Positions 1 to 11,610 of a stretch of 64,000 nucleotides of DNA are shown here, one piece after another. The stretch comes from Cryptomeria japonica (Eukaryota; Streptophyta; Pinopsida; Cupressales; Cupressaceae). Below the pieces are notes generated by a model that searched no databases, was not told the DNA's origin, and saw nothing but the letters and a program-made list of their open reading frames with translations. The stretch is from assembly GCF_030272615.1 (NCBI RefSeq), contig NC_081406.1:482391900-482455899 (forward strand), read 5' to 3'. A program made the translations under genes and the position numbers. Positions within the stretch are counted from its first letter, which is position 1; each line of letters begins with the position of its first letter.

Positions 1-137
1 TTTCCAAAATTTCAAAAAAGCCCACTACCTCCCAATCCTACCATATCAGTGTATTCTGCTATTACATATTACCAAATGTAAAAAAAAAAAGTAAAACAAC
101 AAATATCGACACAAATAAACAAAACTTTTTCGCACCC

Positions 138-890
138 TTAGCCTGAATCCTCCTCTGAGTCTGCCTCATTCTTATGCATTTCCAGCATAGCCAGGTCATA
201 TGCTACCATAGGGCACTTCGCATTGCATCCCACATGAGCAGCGCCTTCCGCGATCTCCACAATATCTCTATCCTTATTTGGGTACCATAGCTCCCCTGTT
301 CCTAGCTCCCAGTCATTCCCATCCAGCTCCACCCCCTGCTCGTCAACCCCAATGCCCTATCGCCCCACCAACCCTTACGAGATGACATAGTCTTTCAGAT
401 TGAAGGGGTGGGATGATGCAACACCTCCATAGATGTAGAGTAGGAATGTTAGACTTCGATTACACTTTGCAAAGGTTTCTCTAAATTGTTCTGGTTCCAG
501 AGTTTGCATGAGCCCATATTTTTTCACGTTCATGTGCTCAGTCTGATAATAGAAACCAGCCAAGGGTATTTTTTTCTCTCCATCAATATTATCAAGAACT
601 TCCTCTATTCCACCCAAGAAGGAGTGTCAAAACACCATTTGACACATTTTCTTCATGCGTGGGTTGAATATTCCCAGATGAATCCCTATAGCCAAAAACA
701 TTTCCGAGATATTAGAATTTTCTCGATAGCGATACCTAGTGCACAAAAATTCCATCCCCAACACTCTCTTCACCTCATGCAAGACCAGGGGATGACCAGA
801 CTCCATGACTTGGGCAAGCCTCTTGTCTAAAATTTCTCCCAAAAATGCCATTTGTTTTTTTGTAGCCTCCAGGAGAATTGGAGTATCCAT
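138..890 (-). pseudogene. Broken ORF of unknown function, about 250 codons
   Basis: One reading frame runs from ATG at 890 to a TAA at 138-140, interrupted by TGA at 627-629, TAA at 375-377 and TAG at 357-359. The frame stays the same across all three stops, so point mutation rather than indels broke it. The product would be mostly globular and ends in an acidic tail (EADSEEDSG). I see no signal peptide, membrane segment, zinc knuckle or polymerase motif. A TATA box lies about 70 bases upstream, so the start is credible. I do not recognise the family; given its surroundings it is probably a transposon-derived or captured gene, but that is inference. Confidence 0.5.
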
Positions 891-957
891 ACATACAACT
901 TAGAGAGAAAACCTACAATCTTCTTCAAACTTGTGCTCGAAAAGGACATAGAAAGGC

Positions 958-964
958 ATTTATA
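958..964 (-). promoter_or_regulatory. TATA box upstream of the 890 start codon
   Basis: TATAAAT on the minus strand, about 67 bases upstream of the ATG at 890. That spacing would leave a 5' leader of roughly 35-40 bases, normal for a plant RNA polymerase II gene. There is no independent support. Confidence 0.35.
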
Positions 965-1229
965 GTAAAACCGGATGGATGATTGCGAGCTGCATTAGCC
1001 TTAATTAGGCTTGGACTCTAAGTCTCTTTCACATTTACCAACAAGTGTGAACTCATCACATATGAAGGCTACTACAATTTCCAATTCATTAATCAGGATA
1101 TGTGTCATCTCCATCTCACCTTTGCAGTTAATTTGTATCCTTCAAGATCACATGAATCATTAGCTATGAGATGGAAATGCTCATTTCTCTATTTGATCTT
1201 TTGCTTCTGGAGGTGTGTGATGTAGAAAG
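965..1229. other. Non-coding stretch between broken ORF and solo LTR
   Basis: No open frame, repeat or known motif is visible. The last five bases (GAAAG, 1225-1229) are the left target-site duplication of the solo LTR that follows. Confidence 0.4.
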
Positions 1230-1404
1230 TGTAGCGTCCTAAAATTGCGACACTTGCAATTTCAACTGCATTTCGGTCTTCACGATGGCGACGCAACACG
1301 CAACCTGAATGGAGACCCTGAAACTTGCTCACGACACTGAAAACTGCATTTTTCAAGCACCCTGGCCTGAACCTCCTTACACCCTGCTATCCCAGGAGGT
1401 GGGA

Positions 1405-1492
1405 CCAGAGCGCCCAGTGCCCTGGTCCTTCAAGACTAGGGCGCCCAGCGCCCTGGTCCCCCAGGACCATGGTGCCCAGCGCCCTGGTCCCT
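1405..1492. repeat. GC-rich minisatellite inside the solo LTR
   Basis: Three imperfect copies of a unit close to CGCCCAGCGCCCTGGTCC, spaced about 30 bases apart, in an otherwise AT-rich region. The resulting small open frames are composition artefacts. Confidence 0.6.
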
Positions 1493-1689
1493 GGGCCTAT
1501 TTTGGGCCCGGTCTCCTAAGGGGTCTCGGGTCTTTTTGTTTGCAAATTGGAAATTATCTTTCCTGGTCGGCCTAAGGTTGGGAAAATCAGTCTATCAACC
1601 CTAATTGACAAGTATATAAACTACATTTTTCTCTCTCATTTGGATGGATGGAAAGTAGATGGAAAAAAGGTGAAAGCAAGATTCAAACA

Positions 1690-1724
1690 TTCAAGCACTC
1701 AAGCATTCAAGCATTCAAGCATTC
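1690..1724. repeat. AAGCATTC microsatellite inside the solo LTR
   Basis: Four to five tandem copies of the 8-bp unit AAGCATTC, the first degenerate. It lies downstream of the TATA-like run, so probably in the transcribed part of the LTR. Confidence 0.7.
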
Positions 1725-2526
1725 CTTCTAAGTCTCCATTCAAGGCTAAGTGTTGCATTCAAGACAAGGATTCAACCATTGAAGAGGAGATCACATACTA
1801 CATACAACATACTACAACAACATACAACATCTATACCTTCGCACATAAGGATACAAACATCCTTAGAACAAGGTATTAGTACTTGTTTTACATACATTTA
1901 CATTTACAGCACTTGCTCATTTCTTGGTTAATTCCAAAACCGGGGTTTGACCTAAAGGCAAACCCCTAATCCCTAACCCCCCGATCGTCTTCGCTTTTCT
2001 GTGTGTAGGTTGCAGGTACGGGGCTGAAATTGAAGATCTGGAATCCTTGTGCAGAGACGAACAGATCCCTCTTCGTTTCGCGGATTTTTCGGAGGACCGT
2101 GGCGCTCGGGCGCCATCATCCCGACAACTTTTGCTCAAATTTGCAGGATAGCGCCGTATCAACATTTTACTGCTAATTCCAGGTCCGCAGCTTCATACTG
2201 TATCCCTATCTCAGTTTATAAGCGAATCTTTGTCACTTTCTATGCATTCCTAGCTTAATTCTTCTATGCACATTCTTTACAAAAGAGGGTAGCCTTGCTT
2301 TCTCAACCCTTGAAACTCATTTAGCATCCAATCTTGCATTGCGTGGGATTGGATCTTGTGGGTTTCAACCCCTCTTTTGAATGTAAAGTCTCTCCCTTAA
2401 GTGAAAACCATCAACCCTAGTGAATCTCCCTTCTCTCTCCTTGGAGTTGGAAGAGGGGAGAGCAACTAGGGTTCGATCGCGATTTTTCGCTTTACAGAAA
2501 GGTCATGAGGATAACCAATCAATTGC

Positions 2527-2545
2527 TACTAAAAGGCTCAATGTT
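2527..2545. repeat. Target-site duplication of the LINE, 3' side
   Basis: The 19-bp sequence tactaaaaggctcaatgtt occurs here and again at 11592-11610, at the two ends of the minus-strand LINE. A TSD of this length fits target-primed reverse transcription. Confidence 0.9.
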
Positions 2546-2770
2546 TTGATTAATTAAAAATAGGTTTTTGGGAGGAGCCCAGAACCTTGATTACATAGTA
2601 GGAAAAAGAAAAAGCATTAAAGTGACTAGAAATAACAGTGCCTAGACACCCAAACAAAGATCAGATCCCAGAAAAACAAAAAGGGATCACAAATAAAGAG
2701 AACAACACAAGACAACCAAAGGACAACACAAAGACAACACTGAGAAAGCACAAAGACAACACCGAGACAA
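2546..2770 (-). other. LINE 3' untranslated region
   Basis: Sequence between the ORF3 terminal stop (2771-2773) and the 3' end of the LINE. It is A-rich on the plus strand with repeated gacaacac-type words at 2700-2770. There is no clear poly(A) tail; the minus strand ends in a short AT-rich run just before the TSD. Confidence 0.5.
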
Positions 2771-4398
2771 CTAGATATTTCTTATGAGTTCTTCTACATG
2801 TACCCCCATCTGCTTCATATTACCCGCAGAGTTCTTCATATCATCGAGCTCTTTTTCCTTGATGCCCACCTGTTTCTAGGTGTTGGCCCTTGTTCTCTTT
2901 TCATGACTCATCTTCTTTGTCTGTTCCTTCTCATCTTCCTTACCTTTGATTTGTTCAAATTTGTTTATTAGCATGTTAACATGATCAACAATGGCCTTAA
3001 GGATTTGGAAATTTTGCTCAGCAATCTTCTTCATAGTTAATTCCAGATTATCCACCCTATTGACAAGGTCATTCAAGTTATTTCCCAGACCTTTATCTTC
3101 TCCTATTCCTTCCATCTCCTTCACCTTATTTTCCATTTCCAGAATTTAATTGACCATTGCCTCAATAGCTTCAGCCTTATTAATGGCCACCATTAATTCT
3201 TTGACATTTTCAGAAAGAGGCTTCTCACCTATGGTTGCCCATTTGATCATGTTGAGATCAATCTTCAATTCGCCAATTTCTTTCTCTATTTTGCTTATAA
3301 TCTCATAGAAACCCTTGATACTATCATTTCCTATGGTGCCTTGGCTGACATTTGGATTGCCCCTGTTGTTCTCCTGATCTTCATTCTGCATTCTTTGAGT
3401 GTTCGGGTTCTCCCCATAGTCAGATTCCCACATTTCATCTTCCTCCTTACCCTTGTTCTTGTCCATTTTTTCAACCTCAGAGTCCTCCTCAGAAGAGACA
3501 ATAATCTTCCTTTTCACCTTATTTATCCCCTTACTGGTCTTCTTACTCCTTTGGGTTTGCTTCCCCATCCCCTTTCTTTTCTTACTCATTATGATTTTAT
3601 CATCAAATGACTCCTCCTCAAAGTCCGAGAGGTCCGACTCCATAGTAGTCCCCTTGCTCTTTCCCTTGTTGCTAAAATCTTTAGACTCACTCTCAGTTTC
3701 AAAATAAAGATTGAACCCACTATCCTCACTTTTAGTTTCATCATCCCTAATTTGTTTGCCTTTACTGATGGGTTTCTCAATAATTTTCCCTTTCAACATC
3801 TTATAAACTAAAACCATTAAACCCTAGTGCAGGGCATGATCTTTTTGAGAATCCTTTTGCATTTCATGAATAGTATGATCCATAGAGCATGCAAGATAGT
3901 ATGACAAACTAACCTTATCACCATGGCGGAAGTGGTTGAGCAGTATGAAGTGATACCCATAAGCCCTTGTAAATCTCTCGTCCAAAGTAATGTAGCTAAT
4001 GGTAGAAAACAACACAAACCTCCACGGCCTACAAATGCACTTAGGGGAATAGTAGGGATTGTCCACCTTAACCAATTTTCTTCTTTCTCCATCTATGATA
4101 GGACACCTATCTGTGGCCTTGTTAGACACACTTCTATCTCTGTAGAATTTCATACCATCTTTCACCATACCCGTAGCTTATGCAATGACATCCTCATCCA
4201 CTTGCATCATCTGGGTGCCAACAAGAATCTTACCACTCTTCCAATTTTTTATGAAGTGCTTCATGACAATAGGGTCTTTGCCATAAATCATTTCCATAAA
4301 AAACATTCAAACCTCCATCTTGAAGAATCTGGTACCTCTTTGTTTTTCTTCCAATTTGAGCAAGAAGCCGGTTCAAACCTCTTTTTATTGCCCCCCAT
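2771..4398 (-). pseudogene. LINE ORF3: unknown domain plus acidic/basic linker and coiled coil
   Basis: An ORF of about 540 codons downstream of the RNase H domain. It starts at ATG 4398 (MGGNKKRFEP), shifts frame once in a T-run near 4300 and then stays in one frame to TAG at 2771-2773, with in-frame stops near 4170, 3824, 3146 and 2876. The N-terminal 170 residues look globular, with motifs WKSGKILVG, IA-ATGM, FYRDR, RPWRFVLF and LLNHFRHGDKVSLSYYL. A highly charged stretch follows (SEEDSEVEKMDKNKGKEEDE, Lys-rich NLS-like runs), then a predicted coiled coil near the end (DLVNRVDNLELTMKKIAEQN). I recognise the general style from anonymous plant repeat-associated proteins but cannot name a family. 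It has no similarity to RT, RNase H or the ORF1 nucleocapsid. Its place inside the TSD-bounded element shows it moved with the LINE. Confidence 0.6.
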
Positions 4399-5215
4399 TT
4401 TATCCTTGAATTCCCATTTCTTCCTTATCGCAGCTCTGTTATTTTCTCTGCGAGCTCTATGGAAAAACCTAACAATTTTATTGTTGCTATGTAGAGCCAC
4501 CCAAAATCTGTGCCAAATAAATATGATATGGTAGAAAAAACAAGCCTCGCCATCGTTGTGATCAATCCTGGACAAGTGAGAATAAAGCATTAGAGATTAT
4601 GATTAGTTAAGACACGTTGTTTCATCTAGATCCGATCCAGTTCAAGCAATGACTTCACCTCACACTTGAGATTACTCTCACCATAAAGGGTAATAATTTA
4701 GTTAGAGCGACAAGCCAGGTTGGTAGCCCAGTCAGCACATTTGTTAGCTTCTCTATAAGCATGTGTAAAAATACATATTTCAAAGGTTTTACTTATATCC
4801 TTCGCAGTTTCAATGGCATTGTGTATAGACCAAGAAGGCAGGAAAACATTATTCAAGCAGTTAATAATGTTAAGAGAATCTCCTTCAACCCACACTTTTG
4901 TGCAGTTTGAATCTTTAGCAAGAACCAACCCCTGATAAGCATCAATAGCCTCTACAACATGATTGGTTTGGTGACCTATAGGAATACATTTAATAGCTTT
5001 ACATATTCCCCCTTCATCTCTTAATACCACACCACACCCTGCCTTACTAGGATTACCCTTGGAAGTACCATCGAAATTGATTTTCATCCATCCTTGAGGG
5101 GGCCCTTCCCGTCTCACCCCATCTCTAGGTTTAGCATATATGGTTTCACTCCCCTTTAATCTCCAATTCTTAAAAATGATGTTATCCCCTTGATCTTTAG
5201 GATTCATTACTCCAT

Positions 5216-5273
5216 CTGTTATGTAGAGGTTCTCCACCATATCCACCTGTTATGTAGAGGTTCTCCACCATAT
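5216..5273. repeat. 31-bp tandem duplication inside LINE ORF2
   Basis: A 27-bp identical block starts at 5216 and again at 5247 (period 31, with a ccac spacer). Because 31 is not a multiple of three it shifts the frame, so the zf-RVT-like part and the RNase H domain are now in different frames. It looks like a local duplication after insertion. Confidence 0.9.
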
Positions 5274-6547
5274 TTCTTTTAATTTTCTCAAAAATAATTT
5301 GGGCTTTTGATGCCTTATCTCTTAACACTCTATCATTTCTCTCTTTCCATATTCCCCAACAAATATGTGGTAAAGAAAATTTCCATAGCAGATTAACTGA
5401 ATTATTCCTAGAGGGGTGGAGCCAGGAATTGAAGACATCTTGGACAGCTTCAGGGAAAATCCAACTGATATTGAAATTGTCCAGGCATCTGGCCCAAATA
5501 TCCACCGAGAAAGGACAATGGATAAACATGTGATTAATGGTTTCCTCATTCTACATACAAAGATGTCAAATACTAGGCAAACAAATGCCTCTTGTTTTGC
5601 AGAACTGTCCAAAAATATATATTAATTTTCAGAATAAGACCTTTCACCCAAGCCTTATCCCAAAAAGGGCTTTCTTGACTAGAAAATTGCTGGAAATAAA
5701 GAGAGGAGATAGAAAATTTATCGTTAGTAGTGAGTTTCTAGATAAGCTGATCCTCATCATCAATCACCATGATAGAATTCATTATTTTATTTAGATTCTC
5801 AAGAGAAGGATCAACAATGGATGGGTCCTTCAACTATCCTAAATTCCAGTAGTCAGCCATAGTGGTACTAAATTTTTCCTTACACCGATCCTTAAACTTG
5901 CCCCAATCAGGATTTTCACTAATGGGAGAATCTAACAACCAAGTGCCTTCCCAAAATTTAATAAAACTGCCCCTCCCCACCTTTCATTTCACTCCTTTGA
6001 GTATTATGTCTTTAGTTCTTGTGACATTTTTCCAGATGTTGGATCTAATCAGAATTTCTTCAGCCGTGAGGAAACTATGAAGGGTCGAAAGTTGTCTTTT
6101 GTACTTATTATCCCATATCAGTTTCCACACTCCCTCAGTTTTATAACCTCTCCATATCTTCTTAGCCATGAGAAACTCATTCATATCCTTGATTCTTATA
6201 AGACCAACTCCACCTTTTCTTATAGGTTTGCACACCTTATCCCATGCAATCAGATTCATTCTCTTCTTTTCCTCGACCCCAATCCAAAGAAGGGTTCTTT
6301 GGATTTTTTCAATAGCCTCTACAAACTTAATAGGAATTTTAAAAAGACTAATGGCATAAAGAGGAATACTTTGGAGGGTAGATTTCAGAAGCTGGACCTT
6401 TCCCTCTTGATTGAGTAAAGATCCTTTCCATCAAGCTAACTTATGAACTTTATCCACTAGAGAACCCCAAAAGGTATCAAGAGGAACCTGACATAAAGGG
6501 AGCCCAAGATAGGAAGTAGGGAGATTCCCAATTTGGCTACCGAAAAT

Positions 6548-7604
6548 TGTTGGTATTTTGGTATGGTTTTGTCATTGATGTCAACACCTACTAAATACAC
6601 CTACTTTGGAGATCCAGCAACATTCACCGGCAAATAGTAAACTATGCAACAGTTACCGGTATATGGTTAACCGACATGATATAATGTTCACCGGTACCTG
6701 AAATGACATGGAAGACACTTGGTAATGTCGAAGACATCATGTGGACACTTTATTTTGAAGTAATAATCATTGGTATATTCTTATTTGCATATTTGCTTTT
6801 ATCGGCAAATAGGTCCAGGTTATCTAGGGTTACACCAACAGATTTATCTTTTCTAGATCAGCATGGCACGCTATGGAGATGATTTATTATTGTTGTAAAT
6901 GCATTAAGCCGACATGTTCAGTTGGTTATTGCATCAGATATTGTATTGTTTGTAAAATGTTTTTATTGTAATATCTTGTAGAGCCGACCTACTAAAATTG
7001 GTCTTAGGGTATGATATAAATGTAAGATCTTATTTGTAAGATCAAGTGTGGAATGTGAAAAATATTTAAGGAAGGGTATATGCGAGATCAAGCAGGGATA
7101 TACATGAAGACATCATTTGAAGGTGAAGTTAAGTTTTTGTAGAAGCATATTAGCACCACACCGGTACTGAATCTAGCATATGAAGATGCTATTTTATGTA
7201 GTACATTCTTATTGGATTTAACCATCCAACTGTAGTTAGTGTGACTCCCATTTGTGATTGAGCAGTGAGCTCTAGGCTGTTGGCCTTTCTGCATGTGTAG
7301 ACCCCTCTTTGTACACTTCCTATCTACAGTAGTCTCATTTGATTGTGGGTAAGGTTTCCCACCATGGTTTTTCCCCTTACAGGGTTTCCATGTACAAATA
7401 TTGGTGTCATGTGTTGTGGATGACTTTGTGCTTATGTTTCATGCATTAATTCTTACGTGTACAACAATTTTCTGTTAACATTTTCTACCAGCATACTTAA
7501 CTAATTTATTGGTATTAAGCATTAAGTTGGTTAATAAGTTTTTGGTTTGAATCTATTTGACAACTGATTCACCCCCCCCCTCTCAGTTGTCTTCGAGACC
7601 TACA
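6548..7604 (+). mobile_element. Solo LTR (1,057 bp) nested in the LINE
   Basis: It starts TGTTGGTATT and ends GACCTACA and is flanked by perfect TSDs AAAAT (6543-6547 and 7605-7609). A TATAAA lies at 7015-7020 and the TGATTCACCCCC..CTCTCAG tract sits at 7565-7585 near the 3' end, so orientation is plus. It closely resembles the solo LTR at 25565-26615. It inserted into ORF2 of the LINE and so is younger than it. The parent is a Copia-type family judged by LTR style; no internal region of this family is in the window. Confidence 0.88.
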
Positions 7605-9859
7605 AAAATAACACTAATCTTTGTCTGTCTTCTCTCTGGAGTGTTTATGAAATAAACAAAACTTTTAGAGCAATTAATCAGTTGTCCAATTGAACTTCCA
7701 TATCTATCCAAAGCTTTCTTTAGGCTTCTAGAATCTTTCACAGAAGAATTACCCATAATAATTGAATCATCCACAAATTGCTGATGAGAGCACACTTGGT
7801 TAACAGATGAAGGTTTAAGTCCTCTAAACTCTCCCTTCTCAACAAGATTTCCAATAAGTCTTCCCAATCATTCTGCCATAATTATAAAAAGAACAGGGGA
7901 AAGAGGATCCCCCTATTTGAGACCCCTGGAGGAATTGAAAAATGGTGAGGGACACCCATTGACCAACACAGAGAAAGAAGAAGAGGAAACCAATTGCAAA
8001 ATAAGACATATGCTTTTTGAACAAAATCCAAAGGCTGAAAGAACAGTCTGCATAAAGCCCCAGTCAACTTTATCATAGGCTTTATATAAATCAATATTCA
8101 AAAGAAAACCTTCTATTTTATCCCTAGAAAGAGAGTGAATGTTCTCATGAACCATGATAATCAAGTCCAAAATTTGCCTCCTGGGGACAAACCCACTTTG
8201 CTAGGGAGATATGATCAAGGGGAGAAAAGTCAGAATTCTAGAAGTCAAGACTTTAGAGATGATCTTGTATAGGGATTTACATAGACTTATAGGTCTAAAA
8301 AGATCCATGGAGTCAGCCCCCATCTTCTTAGAATAAGAGAAATGAACATACCATTCAATTCTTTTAGAATTCTCCTAGCACCAAATAATTATTTCACCGC
8401 ACTAGACACCTCCATTCCAACAATATGCCAATACATTTGAAGAAAAAAACATAGGGTAGCCATTCGGGCCCGGGGCCTTATTACCATCAAAAGAATCGAT
8501 AGCCTTCAAAACCTCATCATTAGTAGGGATAACAGTAATATAGGAATTATGGTCAGCATCCAAGATAGAAGGGATGTAATCCAAAAGATCCCTTTGAGCT
8601 TGAGGGTCCAGATTCTGATCCTTAGTCAAAAGATTGGAGAAAAACTCCAGAGCAGCTTTCCTCATGGAATCTTCATTATTAATAATTCTGCCATTGACTT
8701 TAAGCTAAGAAATCCTGTTGATTTCCTTGTTTTTCAAAGTAGACATATGAAAGTATTTGGTATTTCTATCCCCCTTCTTCAACCATACATTTCTCGATCT
8801 CTATTTCCAAAAGGTTTCTTCTTTACCTATGATATCATGATATTTCATTAGAATCTCATCTTCAGCCTTTGTAGAGACATTGCTGTAGCCATTATTCTGA
8901 ATCTCATCTTGGACATCTTTCAGATCTAAGAGAGTGATAGATTTGGACACAAAATTGTTCCCAAAGGATTCCTTATTCCACCTTTTAACATTGTCTTTCA
9001 CAAACTTCAACTTTTTAACCACTTTATACATAGCATTTCCTTCAACTTTAACCTGCCACCATTCCTTGATTTTGCTTTCAAGGTCCGGGTGTTTGGTCCA
9101 CATTCTTTCAAATCTATAAGGGAAATGTCTCCTTCCCTGTTTGGGGTTAGCATTAAAAGATATTGGATAATGATCTGATCTAGCCTTGATATGAGAAGAT
9201 AAGGAACAAAAGTAGGAATTAAACCAATCATGAGAAATTAAAGCTCTATCAAGCCTAACCTAAATTAAGTCTTCTCCACTCCTTCTGTTGGTCCATGTAT
9301 ATTTAACCCCTTGCAAGTCCAGATCATGGAGAGCATGGTTGATAATGAACTCCATCAAGTCCAATCTGTTGTCCACATTGGTTTGGCTTCCTCCCTTCTT
9401 CTCATTTTCTCTCAGAGAGGTATTGAAATCCCCCATAATAATCCAGCTATCTTCAACAAACTTACTTCTAATTGTGGATTGGTTCTTCTAGAAAACACCT
9501 CTCCCACCTTTAGCGTTAGAGGCATACATATTGGTCAAGACCCATGAAGTACCTTCTTTCAGATGATTAAATCTAATACAAGCCATATTGTTATTTTGAA
9601 TCAACGACTTGCCCTTTACATTATTCTTATTCCAGAAAGTAGCAATACCCCTAGAAGCCCCTTCAGAGTTACCACCACTAAATCCTCAATTACTAAACAT
9701 TTTTAGACATTCAACCTTTTCCCTAGACATTTTAGTTTCCTGAATCATAATAACATCTGGGTTTTTGTCTCTACTCATACTTTTAATTAAGTCTTGTTTA
9801 TGAGGATTATTCAATCCTCGAATATTCCAGGAGATAATCTTCATGATTTTTTAGAGACA

Positions 9860-10009
9860 CCTACTTCAAAGATGGTTCTTTGAGTACCATTCTCTAGATT
9901 CTTACTAGCTTCCATGGCCCTCTTATTTGCATTAGAATATATTCCAGGTGATGTTTACTAAGCCCCCACATCCCCTAATCTACTTCTGGTGTTTCTAGTA
10001 GTCTGATGG

Positions 10010-10041
<32 letters not shown>

Positions 10042-11591
10042 TTTGTTCTTGCCTTTTCTATTTTCCTCCAATGTTTCAACCTCTTCCTGATTTATCCTAC
10101 TCTTTCTCAAGGCCTTGTCTATGTCTTCTTCATTTCCCCATATTGGAGCATTTTACTTTGGGAAAGTCACCTCGACTTGAGCCAGAGAAACCAGTGATAT
10201 CTCTGAAAGTCCTTGCTCAAGAACATTATCATGTTGAGCATCTTGAAACCAGCTTACTCCATTTTCAGACCCTGAAGAGTTAGGAGCATCTCCATCCTCC
10301 TTATTGTCCTTAGTTTGACTATCTCCTTTATCCTTCTAATTAATTTCCCTCTTTTCACTCTCAGCTATATTACGATCTTCTATGTCCTTTTGGTCACTTA
10401 GGCTATTCTTCTCACCATCATTAGAATCCTCTCCACTTTTCTCCTACCCATTTTCCTGCTGGGAAATCTTATCTTCCATTCTATCCACCACCTCACTTTG
10501 TGTTTCCCTAGTCGATTCCTCTTCATTTCTTCCCATCTATGATTGTTTCTCCTGATCCAAACCTTTAGAAGGAGGATGTTTCAAAGGTTTTTCATTTTTT
10601 TTTATCTGGGTTCATTTCCACCTTTTTCCAGACCCTTGTTTGGGTTTGTGGTTTGGAAACTTTGCTTGGGTACTTTTTAGCCTAGTGTCCCACTCTTTTA
10701 CAATGAAAACAGGTGAAGGGGATAGTTTCATAAACAATATTTTGCATCCATTTACCAAGTTTTGAGTCTATCTCTATTTCCTCTGGCATATCCATGTTAG
10801 GTCCTACCCCTACACAGATTTTGGCATAAATGAGTCTTCTTCTGGATGCCATCACCAAGTCAATGGAAAGAAGCTCCCTGAAAGAATTAGCTATCCCAAC
10901 AAACACATCTTCCTCCCAGTACTCCATTAGAAGACCTGGAAGCCTAATCCAAATAGGCACTTGAACCACAAACTCTTCGTCCTAACCTGAGTTAGGGTAC
11001 CATTTCTGAATATACATTATGTATTTACCTATCATCTAGGTTCCATTACAAAGGATTTGTCTGCGATCTTCTTCACATGAAAAGGAAAAGGAGATACATC
11101 CTTTATTCATAGCTACTACATCCACCTGACCTTTTAGATTCCATTTTCTCTTCATGAATCCTTGAACAACCTCAATATTAGGTCTCACCCCAAAGAATTT
11201 TCCTATCATGGTGCTTTCCATCATAGCAATATTATGATCTATTATTTGATCAAGAATAGAAATGGCATACTTTCCCTTTGAAATATTTGATATATTCTCA
11301 ACAGGAGGCAAAGTGGACTTACCTTTAGGTTTGATTCCAAACAGAGAAGACCATTTACCAATCTTCTCAAGCCTAGGTTCACATGATTTGGGACCCCCAC
11401 CTGGGTCCCCCGAATCCAAAGGAGCATCGGGTTCCAAACCTTTTGGTTCCTCCCCCTCCAAAGAGTCAGAAAATCCACTTGCTACCTGCTATCCTAATGC
11501 TGCTCTAGGTCTCCCACCCAAAACATTTGAATTTTGGGCCTGACCATTCCCCTTGTCCGCTCTCCTCTGCTCCGCTCCATTTCTCAATCAA
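9860..11591 (-). pseudogene. LINE ORF1: DUF4283-like domain and CCHC knuckle
   Basis: The first LINE protein, the RNA-binding chaperone of the ribonucleoprotein. The recognisable frame covers 11461-10682: a Pro/Gly-rich leader, then a DUF4283-like fold (MIGKFFGVRPNIEVVQGFM, ISFSFSCEEDRRQIL, VPIWIRLPGLLMEYW), then a zinc knuckle CFHCKRVGH. The knuckle is destroyed: a TAG follows the His (10682-10684) and the last Cys is now Tyr. Further stops lie near 11036 and 11500, and the C-terminal third has lost its frame. The 5' end of the element falls right at this ORF, so the original start may be missing. Confidence 0.75.
10013..10040. repeat. (TTA)n microsatellite
   Basis: About nine uninterrupted TTA units inside the decayed C-terminal part of LINE ORF1. 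Confidence 0.95.
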
Positions 11592-11610
11592 TACTAAAAG
11601 GCTCAATGTT
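11592..11610. repeat. Target-site duplication of the LINE, 5' side
   Basis: Second copy of tactaaaaggctcaatgtt, identical to 2527-2545. It marks the 5' boundary of the minus-strand LINE. Confidence 0.9.

Larger units (their letters stand above)
1230..2496 (+). mobile_element. Solo LTR, Gypsy-type (1,267 bp)
   Basis: The element starts TGTAGCG and ends TTTACA and is flanked by perfect 5-bp target-site duplications GAAAG (1225-1229 and 2497-2501). No internal region remains, so this is a solo LTR left by LTR-LTR recombination. A TATA-like run (gtatataaac) near 1611-1620 supports plus orientation. Inside are a GC-rich minisatellite and an 8-bp microsatellite. Short open frames across the GC-rich part have no protein-like features. 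A diverged relative lies inverted at 50927-51417. Assignment to Gypsy rests on LTR style, not on a pol gene. Confidence 0.85.
4698..9844 (-). pseudogene. LINE ORF2: endonuclease, reverse transcriptase, RNase H
   Basis: The ORF starts at ATG 9844 with MKIISWNIRGLN, the usual opening of plant L1 ORF2. The AP-type endonuclease follows (IQETK, MGDFN, SDHYPI), then RT motifs: APGPNGYP near 8470, a GLK-stop-GDPLSP block near 7900 and FVDD near 7765 (the YADD catalytic position, with F for Y). A solo LTR with its TSD (1,062 bp, divisible by three) interrupts the thumb region at 6548-7604. A zf-RVT-like CPFS-IW segment lies near 5500 and an RNase H domain at 4700-5110 (FDGTSKGNPSKAGCG, VEGDS, HAYREANKCAD). 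The TAG stops and a 31-bp duplication that shifts frame before RNase H make it non-functional. It would nick target DNA and copy the LINE RNA. Confidence 0.88.
2546..11591 (-). mobile_element. L1-type LINE with RNase H and a third ORF
   Basis: A non-LTR retrotransposon of about 8 kb (excluding the nested solo LTR at 6548-7604), read on the minus strand and bounded by a 19-bp target-site duplication. In transcription order it has ORF1 (DUF4283-like domain plus CCHC knuckle), ORF2 (AP-type endonuclease, RT, zf-RVT-like region, RNase H) and an additional ORF3. Its 5' end lies at or just before the start of ORF1, with essentially no 5' UTR, which suggests slight 5' truncation. The 3' end is AT-rich without a long poly(A). 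Every ORF carries stops or frameshifts, so the copy is dead. Plant L1 elements with an appended RNase H domain are known; the downstream ORF3 is unusual. Confidence 0.9.

Noticed and set aside
1309-1575. Open frames across the GC-rich part of the left solo LTR
   Set aside because: They follow the minisatellite, have Pro/Arg composition only and lie inside a bounded LTR.
3923-4534. A 203-codon plus-strand open frame
   Set aside because: It is antisense to LINE ORF3, whose minus-strand translation shows real domain-like motifs.
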